Source: Nitrospinota bacterium (lineage in GTDB: Bacteria; Tectomicrobia; Entotheonellia; J063). Taken from it: a DNA stretch of 7,985 bases. A model generated the notes under the pieces. It saw only the letters and a list, made by a program, of their open reading frames with translations, did no database searches and was not told the DNA's origin. Made by a program: the position numbers and the translations under genes. The stretch is from contig RFHZ01000256.1 in the NCBI GenBank assembly GCA_003696125.1, positions 1-7,985 on the forward strand, given 5' to 3'. Position 1 is the stretch's first letter, and each line of letters begins with the position of its first letter. Positions 1 to 5,530 of the stretch are shown in pieces.

Positions 1-1733
1 TCGCTTCTGGTCGCTTTGGCGTGACCCCAGAGTACCTGACCTGGGCAGAAGAGCTGGAGATCAAGATGGCACAGGGGTCAAAGCCGGGAGAAGGGGGACA
101 GCTCCCCGGACACAAGGTTGCGCCTCATATCGCCCGTATCCGACACTCGGTGCCCGGGGTTCCCTTGATCTCTCCCCCTCCGCATCACGATATCTACAGC
201 ATCGAGGACCTCTCCCAGTTGATCTACGACCTGAAGCAGGTCAATCCCCGGGCCAGGATCTGTGTCAAACTGGTGGCCGAGGCGGGGGTGGGGACCATTG
301 CCGCCGGTGTGGCCAAGGGATACGCCGATGTTATCCTGATCAGCGGGCATGACGGCGGTACCGGTGCCTCCCCGATCAGTTCGATCAAGAATGCCGGGGT
401 CCCCTGGGAGCTGGGCCTCAGTGAAACGCAGCAGGTGCTGGTCCTTAACGATCTGCGTGGACGGGTCACCCTGCGGGTGGATGGGGGGTTGAAGACGGGA
501 CGCGATGTGGTGGTTGCAGCTATCCTGGGAGCCGAAGAGTACGGGTTTGGTACCGCTCCGTTAGTGGCAACCGGCTGTGTCATGGCGCGTCAATGCCACC
601 TCAACACCTGCCCGGTCGGTGTAGCTACCCAGAAGGAAGAGCTCCGGGCCCGGTATGCCGGCACACCGGAGATGGTGATCCACTTTTTGACCTGTGTGGC
701 CCGGGAGGTACGGGAAATCCTGGCCAGCCTGGGGGTGCGGAGTCTGGATGAGCTGATCGGCCGTACCGAGTTTCTCCGCTACACCGGTCCGACCCTCCCC
801 GGTCACCATAAGATGAGTACCCTGGATCTGGGCGCCATCCTGGCCGATCCTGACCCAGAGAACACGAGGCCACGGCGTAGAAATCTCCCTCGTAACGATC
901 GACCGGAAAAGCTTACCCTGAACCAGCGGATCCTTGCCGATGCGCAACCGGCCTTGAACGAGGGCCGGCCGGTAAAGCTACGCTATGCGATCCGTAATAC
1001 GGATCGAACGGTGGGCGCCACCCTGGCCGGGGCCATCGCCCAGAAATACGGGAGGGCAGGACTGCCGGCAGGGACCGTGGATCTCCGCTTCCGGGGAAGT
1101 GCCGGGCAGAGTTTCGGTGCCTTTTGCGTGGAAGGGATGCGTCTTTCCCTGGTCGGCGAGGCGAACGACTATGTCGGGAAGGGGATGGGAGGAGGCGAGA
1201 TCATCCTCACCCCGCCTCCCGAATCTCGCTTTGCCTGGCATACCAATGTCATCATGGGCAATACGGTCTTGTATGGGGCGACAGGTGGAAGCCTGTTTGC
1301 AGCCGGACGGGCAGGAGAACGCTTCTGCGTGCGTAACAGCGGGGCCGTGGCGGTCGTAGAGGGGATTGGTGATCATGGGTGTGAGTATATGACCGGTGGG
1401 GTGGTGGTGATTCTGGGTGAGACAGGGAAGAACTTTGGGGCCGGCATGTCCAATGGTCTCGCCTATGTCCTGGATGAACATGACCACTTCCCGCGGCGCT
1501 ACAATCCGGAGATGGTAGGAATCGAGCGGGTGCAGAGCGAGGCCGATCAGCAGATGTTGCGCTGCCTGATCACCAGGCACGTGCAACTGACCAGGAGCCC
1601 GTGGGCACAGACCATCCTCGACTCCTGGGACCATTTCCTCCCCCTCTTCTGGAAGGTGACTTCCCATATCCCGGAAGCGAAGAACTCCCTGGCGGAAGTG
1701 ATGCAACGCGTGCAGGAGAAGCTGGCTGTGTAA
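1..1733 (+). CDS. gltB: Glutamate synthase large (alpha) subunit, 3' part (5' end outside window)
   Basis: This is the C-terminal part of the GOGAT large subunit, which makes glutamate from 2-oxoglutarate and the ammonia released from glutamine. The frame is already open at the left edge (first whole codon at base 3) and reads into RFGVTPEYL, so the GTG at 21 is internal and the gene starts upstream. Seen: the FMN-domain stretch KMAQGSKPGEGGQLPG, then GVAKGYADVILISGHDGGTG and VDGGLKTGRDV. The 3Fe-4S cysteines follow in the C-x5-C-x4-C pattern of CVMARQCHLNTCPVG (Cys codons at 576, 594 and 609). The C-terminal GXGXG beta-helix domain is recognisable from about base 1080 to 1470 (GMGGGEIIL, GATGGSLFAAG, GAGMSNGLAYV). 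The N-terminal glutaminase domain is not in view. The stop is TAA at 1731. No gltD-like gene follows; the next gene is convergent. The family call is secure, and no frame break is visible. Confidence 0.97.
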   Translation, partial: ASGRFGVTPEYLTWAEELEIKMAQGSKPGEGGQLPGHKVAPHIARIRHSVPGVPLISPPPHHDIYSIEDLSQLIYDLKQVNPRARICVKLVAEAGVGTIAAGVAKGYADVILISGHDGGTGASPISSIKNAGVPWELGLSETQQVLVLNDLRGRVTLRVDGGLKTGRDVVVAAILGAEEYGFGTAPLVATGCVMARQCHLNTCPVGVATQKEELRARYAGTPEMVIHFLTCVAREVREILASLGVRSLDELIGRTEFLRYTGPTLPGHHKMSTLDLGAILADPDPENTRPRRRNLPRNDRPEKLTLNQRILADAQPALNEGRPVKLRYAIRNTDRTVGATLAGAIAQKYGRAGLPAGTVDLRFRGSAGQSFGAFCVEGMRLSLVGEANDYVGKGMGGGEIILTPPPESRFAWHTNVIMGNTVLYGATGGSLFAAGRAGERFCVRNSGAVAVVEGIGDHGCEYMTGGVVVILGETGKNFGAGMSNGLAYVLDEHDHFPRRYNPEMVGIERVQSEADQQMLRCLITRHVQLTRSPWAQTILDSWDHFLPLFWKVTSHIPEAKNSLAEVMQRVQEKLAV

Positions 1734-1760
1734 GGGGAGACCCAGGTCACCCCTCCGGCC

Positions 1761-1796
1761 GAGGGAAAGCCCGAACCGCATCCCGGACTTTCCCTC
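1761..1796. terminator. Perfect 9-bp inverted repeat between convergent genes, possible bidirectional terminator
   Basis: GAGGGAAAG (1761-1769) is the exact reverse complement of CTTTCCCTC (1788-1796). Inside it, CCG (1771-1773) can pair with CGG (1784-1786) after one mismatch, leaving a loop of about 10 nt. It lies 28 bases after the gltB stop and 62 bases beyond the stop of the convergent selenoprotein gene, which is where a shared terminator would be expected. No T-run follows on either strand, so it is not a canonical intrinsic terminator. It may instead be a 3'-end stabilising hairpin or part of a Rho-dependent end. Confidence 0.4.
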
Positions 1797-1822
1797 CTCG
1801 TAAGGGGGACCGCCTCAGACTC

Positions 1823-1836
1823 GCTGGTAGACCAGC
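1823..1836. repeat. Short inverted repeat in the intergenic gap
   Basis: GCTGG-TAGA-CCAGC forms a perfect 5-bp stem with a 4-nt loop, 22 bases past the stop of the minus-strand selenoprotein gene. It could be a 3'-UTR hairpin of that transcript. There is no T-tract, and a match this short could be chance. Confidence 0.3.
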
Positions 1837-1857
1837 CTGCCGAGGGGGCATGCTCGT

Positions 1858-2091
1858 TTAGAGCCGTTCGCGGATCTTGTCGATGATCTCTTTGTGTTCA
1901 GGAAACTGGCCTGTTTCCAGCTTGGAGTAGACCAGTTCCTTGTTCAGGCTGATTTCGAAGCGTCCTCCTGACGACGGTACCAGGGTCAGGGAGGTGAGCG
2001 CCTGCCCAAACGTTTCCAGGATATCTTTGCTCAGGGCAACTGCCTGAGGAGTGTAGTTTCACGCTGCACAGTAAACGATCTCGACCTGCAT
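1858..2091 (-). CDS. SelW-like Rdx-family selenoprotein (CxxU), UGA read as selenocysteine
   Basis: Reading the minus strand from ATG at 2091 gives a 77-residue protein beginning MQVEIVYCAA, then an in-frame UGA (2061-2059), then NYTPQA and an open frame to TAA at 1858. With UGA as Sec the motif is YCAAUNY, the redox CxxU (Cys8, Sec11) of the SelW/SelT/SelH (Rdx, thioredoxin-like) family. The part after the UGA keeps the family pattern: SSGGRFEISLNKELVYSK (about 40-57), then ETGQFPE (59-65) and a C-terminal helix. Total length is typical of the small bacterial members. Start choice: AAGGAGG lies 7 nt upstream and residue 2 onward is the usual beta-strand leading to the CxxU. In-frame ATGs at 2166 and 2118 have weaker ribosome sites. 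Family members are thought to act as thiol or selenol oxidoreductases; the substrate here is unknown. It has its own promoter and a likely SECIS hairpin. Confidence 0.9.
2030..2048 (-). promoter_or_regulatory. Candidate bacterial SECIS hairpin downstream of the Sec UGA
   Basis: On the selenoprotein mRNA, CTCAGG (2048-2043) pairs perfectly with CCTGAG (2035-2030) around the 7-nt loop CAGUUGC. The stem begins 11 nt and the loop 17 nt after the UGA. Further GC pairing could close the loop to about AGUU, which keeps a G near its start. This fits what is known of bacterial SECIS elements: they lie inside the coding region just after the UGA, and SelB reads a G/U in the apical loop. The hairpin is seen directly; SelB recognition is inferred. 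Confidence 0.65.
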
Positions 2092-2098
2092 AAGTAGC

Positions 2099-2105
2099 CC
2101 TCCTT
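2099..2105 (-). promoter_or_regulatory. Ribosome binding site that fixes the selenoprotein start
   Basis: The minus strand reads AAGGAGG, then 7 nt, then the ATG at 2091. This is a full-strength Shine-Dalgarno at ideal spacing. It is the main reason for choosing this start over the in-frame upstream ATGs at 2118 and 2166. Confidence 0.8.
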
Positions 2106-2136
2106 TTTGGGTATTCATGCTTCTTACCTGACATCT

Positions 2137-2156
2137 CTGCCGGAGATGGCCGGCAG
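2137..2156 (-). promoter_or_regulatory. GC-rich hairpin in the 5' leader of the selenoprotein gene
   Basis: CTGCCGG (2137-2143) and CCGGCAG (2150-2156) form a perfect 7-bp stem with a 6-nt loop. It begins just after the predicted transcription start (about 2158) of the promoter at 2165-2193. It could protect the 5' end of the transcript or affect its translation. It could also be a processing or stop signal after the upstream cyclase gene, but no T-tract follows. Confidence 0.4.
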
Positions 2157-2164
2157 GATTCCTC

Positions 2165-2193
2165 ATTATACCATAAAGCCTTCTCTCCTCCAA
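2165..2193 (-). promoter_or_regulatory. Sigma-70-like promoter for the selenoprotein gene
   Basis: On the minus strand: TTGGAG (-35, 2193-2188), a 17-bp spacer, and a perfect TATAAT (-10, 2170-2165) preceded by TGG (extended -10). It lies in the gap between the cyclase stop (2203) and the selenoprotein ATG (2091), leaving a leader of roughly 67 nt. So the selenoprotein can be transcribed apart from the cyclase, though read-through is possible. Confidence 0.7.
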
Positions 2194-2202
2194 CCTCCTT
2201 TT

Positions 2203-4005
2203 TCACCGCAAGGGCTGGGCAGAGACGGCGACCTCGACGCGATACACCGTGACCGGCTCACTCACATTCTTGAGATGGTGCTTGCCGATTTCCCGTACCG
2301 GGACGACCCCCTGCACCCGTCTTGCCGTCTCCTCTCCGATCAGGATCTCTCCCTGTGTGGCCAGCTCACCCAGGCGGGCGGCGATGTTGGTGACCGGTCC
2401 AGAAGCGGTAAAGGTCCAGCGGGTGCCGGTGATCCCTTCAAAGCGGGTAGAGCCGACCGCAGCACTGCCGGAGTTGATCCCGATGTTGACGAGGAGCGGC
2501 TGATATCTCCCCTGCAGGCTCTGGTTAATGGAGGCCACCTTTTGCTGGATGGCCACGGCGGTCTGGACCGCATTGAGGGCGTGCCGTCTCCTATCGCCAT
2601 CCTGAAAGATGATCATCAGCCCGTCTCCGGCCGTTTCGTTGATGTCACCGTTATGGCGATAGATATCATCCAGGAAGCTGGAGAAGTAGTGCTCGACCAG
2701 ATAGTTCACCTTTTCCAGATCGATGGTCTCGCTGAGGTGCGTGTACCCGGCGATGTCGAGGAAGAGGACAGAGACGTCCCTATCGTGCTTTTCCAGATCA
2801 GGAGCCTCCGGAGTGGTCTCGATGATCCGTTTCACCGCTTCCGGTACGAACTTCCCCAGATGGGTCTTGATGTTCTCGAGCAGCCGGACCTTTTGCAGTG
2901 TGGACTCCAGCTCCACATTCTTCTGCCGGAGATCCTCATAGGCGGCCTGCAGTGCCTCTGTCTTCTCCTGCAAAGCCTGCGCCATCCGGTTATAGGAGTC
3001 GGCCAGGATCCCGATTTCGTCCTGCGACCTGACCACGATACGGAGATCGTAGTTTCCGGCGCTGACCGCGGTGGTGCCGGCAACCAGTTTCTGCACCGGG
3101 GCGGTAATGCTCCGCGCCATGACAAAGCTGATGATGAGGGCAATGCCCACGCCGCTGGCACCGATCAGGATGAGGGCCTTCTGGAGGGTGCGGAGGAATC
3201 CCAGGGCTTCATCCACAGACCGCTGAAGCACGTACAACCCTAGCGGTTCGTTCCTGCTCCCCCGGATAGGGGCGATAAGCGAGAGATAGTCTTCACCATG
3301 TACCGTGATCAGGCGCAGCTCTTCTCCCTTTTCCCCCTGGGGCTGTCCTGAGAGGAGAAGGTGAGCCAGGGTCCTTTTTCCCTGCTCCTGCCAGGTGGAA
3401 GCAACGGCCCGGCTGAAGGTCAGGAAGGTGATCTCACTCCGTGTCGCTTTCTTTAACTCTCTGGTGACCGCATCGTCGATCAGAAAGCCGATACTGAGCG
3501 TGCCAAGAATGTCCGAGCCGGCCTTCAGGGGTACGGTAGCCACCTGGTAGAGGGTCTCCATCAATACCCAGTTCGTGGTCGATTCCTTTCCCTGAAGAGC
3601 AGCGCGGATGGCTGGGAGACCAGAGACGTCTTCGCCAGCTATCTCTGGTCTGTCGGTCCGGGCCAGCACTCTGCCTGCGGCATCGGTGATCAGGAAGAGC
3701 TGGCTGTTGACCCGGGCCTGGAAGGTCATGGCCGCGGAGAGGACGGTCCCGGGATCGTAAGTCGCCACCGCGGTGCGAAGGGCAAAGTCCTTGCCCAAAA
3801 GGCGGCAGATGGCGAGGAGGCTCGCATAGCGGGTACGTTGGAACTCGGCGAAAACAGACTGGGCCCCTTGCAGATCGCTCTCCACATTGCGGTACATCTG
3901 GCGGGTTACCCAGAGGTTGACCACGAGAAGGGTGGAGAGGATGAGGACCAGAACGAGGGCAGAGACCAGGAGGAAGAGCTTGGTCTGAAGACGGAAGCGA
4001 ATCAT
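2203..4005 (-). CDS. Membrane CACHE-HAMP class III nucleotide cyclase
   Basis: This 600-residue sensor cyclase makes a cyclic nucleotide from ATP or GTP. Order of parts: cytoplasmic start and TM1 (about 8-32), a periplasmic CACHE-like sensor region (about 33-275), TM2 (about 278-296), HAMP (about 297-350), a coiled-coil linker (about 340-380), and a class III cyclase domain (about 408-590). Metal ligands are present: Asp417 in FLDIAGYT and Asp461 in AGDGLMIIF. The transition-state pair Asn540 and Arg544 lies in VTNIAARL. The two base-selecting positions are Glu457 (normally Lys in adenylate cyclases) and Thr531 (normally Asp or Thr). Glu is the guanylate-cyclase residue at the first site, so the substrate is uncertain. 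The start has an AGGA site 8 nt upstream. The gene follows the secreted cupredoxin-like gene by 17 nt, almost certainly in one operon. The ligand of the sensor domain is unknown. Confidence 0.93.
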   Translation of the reverse strand: MIRFRLQTKLFLLVSALVLVLILSTLLVVNLWVTRQMYRNVESDLQGAQSVFAEFQRTRYASLLAICRLLGKDFALRTAVATYDPGTVLSAAMTFQARVNSQLFLITDAAGRVLARTDRPEIAGEDVSGLPAIRAALQGKESTTNWVLMETLYQVATVPLKAGSDILGTLSIGFLIDDAVTRELKKATRSEITFLTFSRAVASTWQEQGKRTLAHLLLSGQPQGEKGEELRLITVHGEDYLSLIAPIRGSRNEPLGLYVLQRSVDEALGFLRTLQKALILIGASGVGIALIISFVMARSITAPVQKLVAGTTAVSAGNYDLRIVVRSQDEIGILADSYNRMAQALQEKTEALQAAYEDLRQKNVELESTLQKVRLLENIKTHLGKFVPEAVKRIIETTPEAPDLEKHDRDVSVLFLDIAGYTHLSETIDLEKVNYLVEHYFSSFLDDIYRHNGDINETAGDGLMIIFQDGDRRRHALNAVQTAVAIQQKVASINQSLQGRYQPLLVNIGINSGSAAVGSTRFEGITGTRWTFTASGPVTNIAARLGELATQGEILIGEETARRVQGVVPVREIGKHHLKNVSEPVTVYRVEVAVSAQPLR

Positions 4006-4022
4006 AGGGTGTTTCCTGTGGT

Positions 4023-4634
4023 TTATTGCTCCTGATCTGAGAGCAGGAGATCTATTCTCTGCTTCTGCCCCTTCCCTATCTCGACACGGCGCGGGCTCCC
4101 TCGTAGGGTCTTATGCCAGGTGCGCAGCAGGTAGGTGCCGGGGGGAAAGCCGGAAAGGGTGTAGTTTCCCTGGGGATCGGTCACCGTAAAGTAGGGGGTC
4201 TCTAAGACGAGGATGATGGCTTGCATGCTGTCGTGGATGTTGCAAAAGACCTTGATCACCCCTGGTTTATCAAAAACCACCGACTTCTCCTCTCCCGGTT
4301 TATAGAGTCCCAGGTTGAACTGCTTGGGCCGGGAGAGGGAGTAGATGTTGTGGTAGACCGTATCATGATTGGGGAAGAGGACGCGTGTCCCTACCAGGAT
4401 AGGGAGGAGAGGGGGGACAAAGGCGATATGGCGCTGTTCCATCACGGCCGGTTCGGCGGGAGGAGAGAAAGGGGGGTGGCTGTCCAGCGGTTCGACCCAG
4501 ACGGCCACCCAGGGCAACCGCTCTCCGCTACCAGCCTTGTGGACCGTACCGCTGATCGTCTGGGCAGAACCGTAAACGCTCCCACCCAGGAGTAAGATAC
4601 AGACATGAAGGATGATCAGCCATGCGGGTCTCAT
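4023..4634 (-). CDS. Secreted cupredoxin-like protein with carboxypeptidase-regulatory-like C-terminus
   Basis: This is a 203-residue exported protein of the kind often labelled methylamine utilization protein in databases, although nothing here ties it to methylamine. Residues 1-25 are a signal peptide (hydrophobic LIILHVCILLLGG, likely cut after SAQ). Residues 27-145 look like a plastocyanin-like fold. The expected type 1 copper ligands can be picked out: His95 (TVYHNIYS), then Cys131, His134 and Met137 in FCNIHDSM. Residues 148-197 (DPQGNYTLSGFPPGTYLLRTWH) match a carboxypeptidase regulatory-like beta-sandwich. It acts outside the cytoplasmic membrane, probably binding copper or serving as a structural or electron-transfer protein. 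A purine-rich GGGGAGGGGAG precedes the ATG. It is the first gene of a two-gene unit with the CACHE cyclase, which suggests it helps sensing or is regulated with it. Copper binding is inferred from motifs only. Confidence 0.82.
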   Translation of the reverse strand: MRPAWLIILHVCILLLGGSVYGSAQTISGTVHKAGSGERLPWVAVWVEPLDSHPPFSPPAEPAVMEQRHIAFVPPLLPILVGTRVLFPNHDTVYHNIYSLSRPKQFNLGLYKPGEEKSVVFDKPGVIKVFCNIHDSMQAIILVLETPYFTVTDPQGNYTLSGFPPGTYLLRTWHKTLRGSPRRVEIGKGQKQRIDLLLSDQEQ

Positions 4635-4671
4635 GCTCCCCTCCCCTTTCTCCTGCCCTATGAGCCACCTC

Positions 4672-4684
4672 GATTTGGGAAATC
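4672..4684. repeat. Small palindrome upstream of the cupredoxin-cyclase operon
   Basis: GATTT-GGG-AAATC is a perfect 5-bp inverted repeat, 38 bases before the cupredoxin ATG, in a gap where no clear sigma-70 promoter could be found. It could be half of an operator. It is short, so confidence is low. Confidence 0.25.
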
Positions 4685-4702
4685 ACTCCAAGAACAAGAG
4701 CA

Positions 4703-4725
4703 GCTCGGCTAAATATTCCCCGAGC
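4703..4725 (-). repeat. Inverted repeat with AT-rich centre, possible weak terminator or operator
   Basis: GCTCGG (4703-4708) and CCGAGC (4720-4725) form a 6-bp stem around the 11-nt AT-rich centre CTAAATATTCC. It lies 37 bases past the dehydrogenase stop and 68 bases before the cupredoxin start. On the minus strand the stem is followed by TGCTCTTGTTCTTGG, which is T-containing but not a true T-run. It may end the dipeptidase-dehydrogenase transcript or be a regulator site for the next operon. Confidence 0.35.
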
Positions 4726-4763
4726 AAGAGGGGGGAGTAAGAGCAGGCTGGACAGGAGGAGAC

Positions 4764-5513
4764 TTAAATCGTTCGTCCCCCGTCGATCAGGATGGTCTGC
4801 CCGGTAATCATGGAGGCCTGGGTAGCCAGAAAGAGGACTACCTCGGCCACATCCTCTGGGGTTAAGATCCGTCCCATACGCGTCTCCCGGATGGCCTGCT
4901 CTCGTACCTGGTCCACATCGGCCCATTCCTGGATCCAGCGGGTTTCTACCAGACCGGGGGCTATGGCGTTGACCCGGATCTCTGGCGCCAGCACGCGGGC
5001 CAGGGATTTGGTCAGGGTAATCACTCCTCCTTTAGAGGCGGCATAGGGGATAGAGCTCCCGGTACCACTGACTCCGGCCACAGAGGCGATGTTGATGATG
5101 GTACCGTTCCCCTGTTGTCTCATGTAAGGAACAACGGCTCGACAGCAGAAGAAGACCCCTTTGAGATTGACGGCCATGGTTCGATCCCAGACCTCTTCGC
5201 TCACCCCTTCCAGGTCACGATGATCGATGCGTTTCGTGAATCCGGCATTGTTGACGAGGATATCGATGCGTCCCAGTTGTTCTACTGTCTTTTGCACCAT
5301 GGCCCGCACCGCGGCATCCTGGGAAACGTCTGCCTGAATGGTGATGGCAGAGGGACCTAAAGCCCGCACATCTTCGGCCGTCTTCTCCGCTTCTGCCTGG
5401 GAGCGGGAATAGTTGATGGCGATGCTGGCCCCTTTCCCTGCCAGGGCCAGGGCAGAGGCACGTCCGATACCGGTTCCTCCTCCTGTGATCAGAGCCACTT
5501 TCCCTTGCAACAT
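4764..5513 (-). CDS. Short-chain dehydrogenase/reductase, FabG/glucose-1-dehydrogenase-like
   Basis: This is a 249-residue classical SDR oxidoreductase using NAD(P)H. Seen: the Rossmann motif TGGGTGIG (10-17), NNAG (88-91), and the catalytic Asn116, Ser144 (NIASVAG), Tyr157 and Lys161 (YAASK). The C-terminal GQTILIDGG is typical of FabG-like members. Arg37 in NYSRS after the second strand suggests NADPH preference. The substrate cannot be told from sequence: the group includes 3-oxoacyl-ACP reductases, sugar dehydrogenases and steroid or alcohol dehydrogenases. The ATG at 5513 is preferred over the ATG 36 bases further upstream (5549) because AAGGAG lies 5 nt before it and MLQGKVALITGG is the usual SDR start. 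The longer form would also overlap the dipeptidase end. It follows the dipeptidase by 17 nt and is probably co-transcribed with it. Confidence 0.93.
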   Translation of the reverse strand: MLQGKVALITGGGTGIGRASALALAGKGASIAINYSRSQAEAEKTAEDVRALGPSAITIQADVSQDAAVRAMVQKTVEQLGRIDILVNNAGFTKRIDHRDLEGVSEEVWDRTMAVNLKGVFFCCRAVVPYMRQQGNGTIINIASVAGVSGTGSSIPYAASKGGVITLTKSLARVLAPEIRVNAIAPGLVETRWIQEWADVDQVREQAIRETRMGRILTPEDVAEVVLFLATQASMITGQTILIDGGRTI

Positions 5514-5530
5514 AGACACTCCTTTCTCCT

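Noticed and set aside
978-1781. Minus-strand open frame of 267 codons opposite gltB
   Set aside because: It overlaps the conserved GXGXG domain of gltB in antisense and has no recognisable motif.
2059-2061. The UGA as an ordinary stop or a pseudogene mutation
   Set aside because: The frame remains open and family-like for 66 codons after it, UGA sits at the exact Sec position of CxxU, and a SECIS-like hairpin follows.
2092-2166. Longer selenoprotein from the in-frame ATG at 2166 or 2118
   Set aside because: The ATG at 2166 overlaps the -10 box and precedes the likely transcript start. Both have weak ribosome sites, and the extra residues do not fit the family.
1898-2206. Minus-strand open frame of 102 codons across the selenoprotein region
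   Set aside because: It is in another frame from the selenoprotein, covers the promoter and leader, and has no family features. The Rdx frame explains the region better.
2107-3243. Long plus-strand open frame of 378 codons opposite the cyclase gene
   Set aside because: It lies antisense to the well-supported cyclase domain, its product resembles no family, and it is a by-product of high GC.
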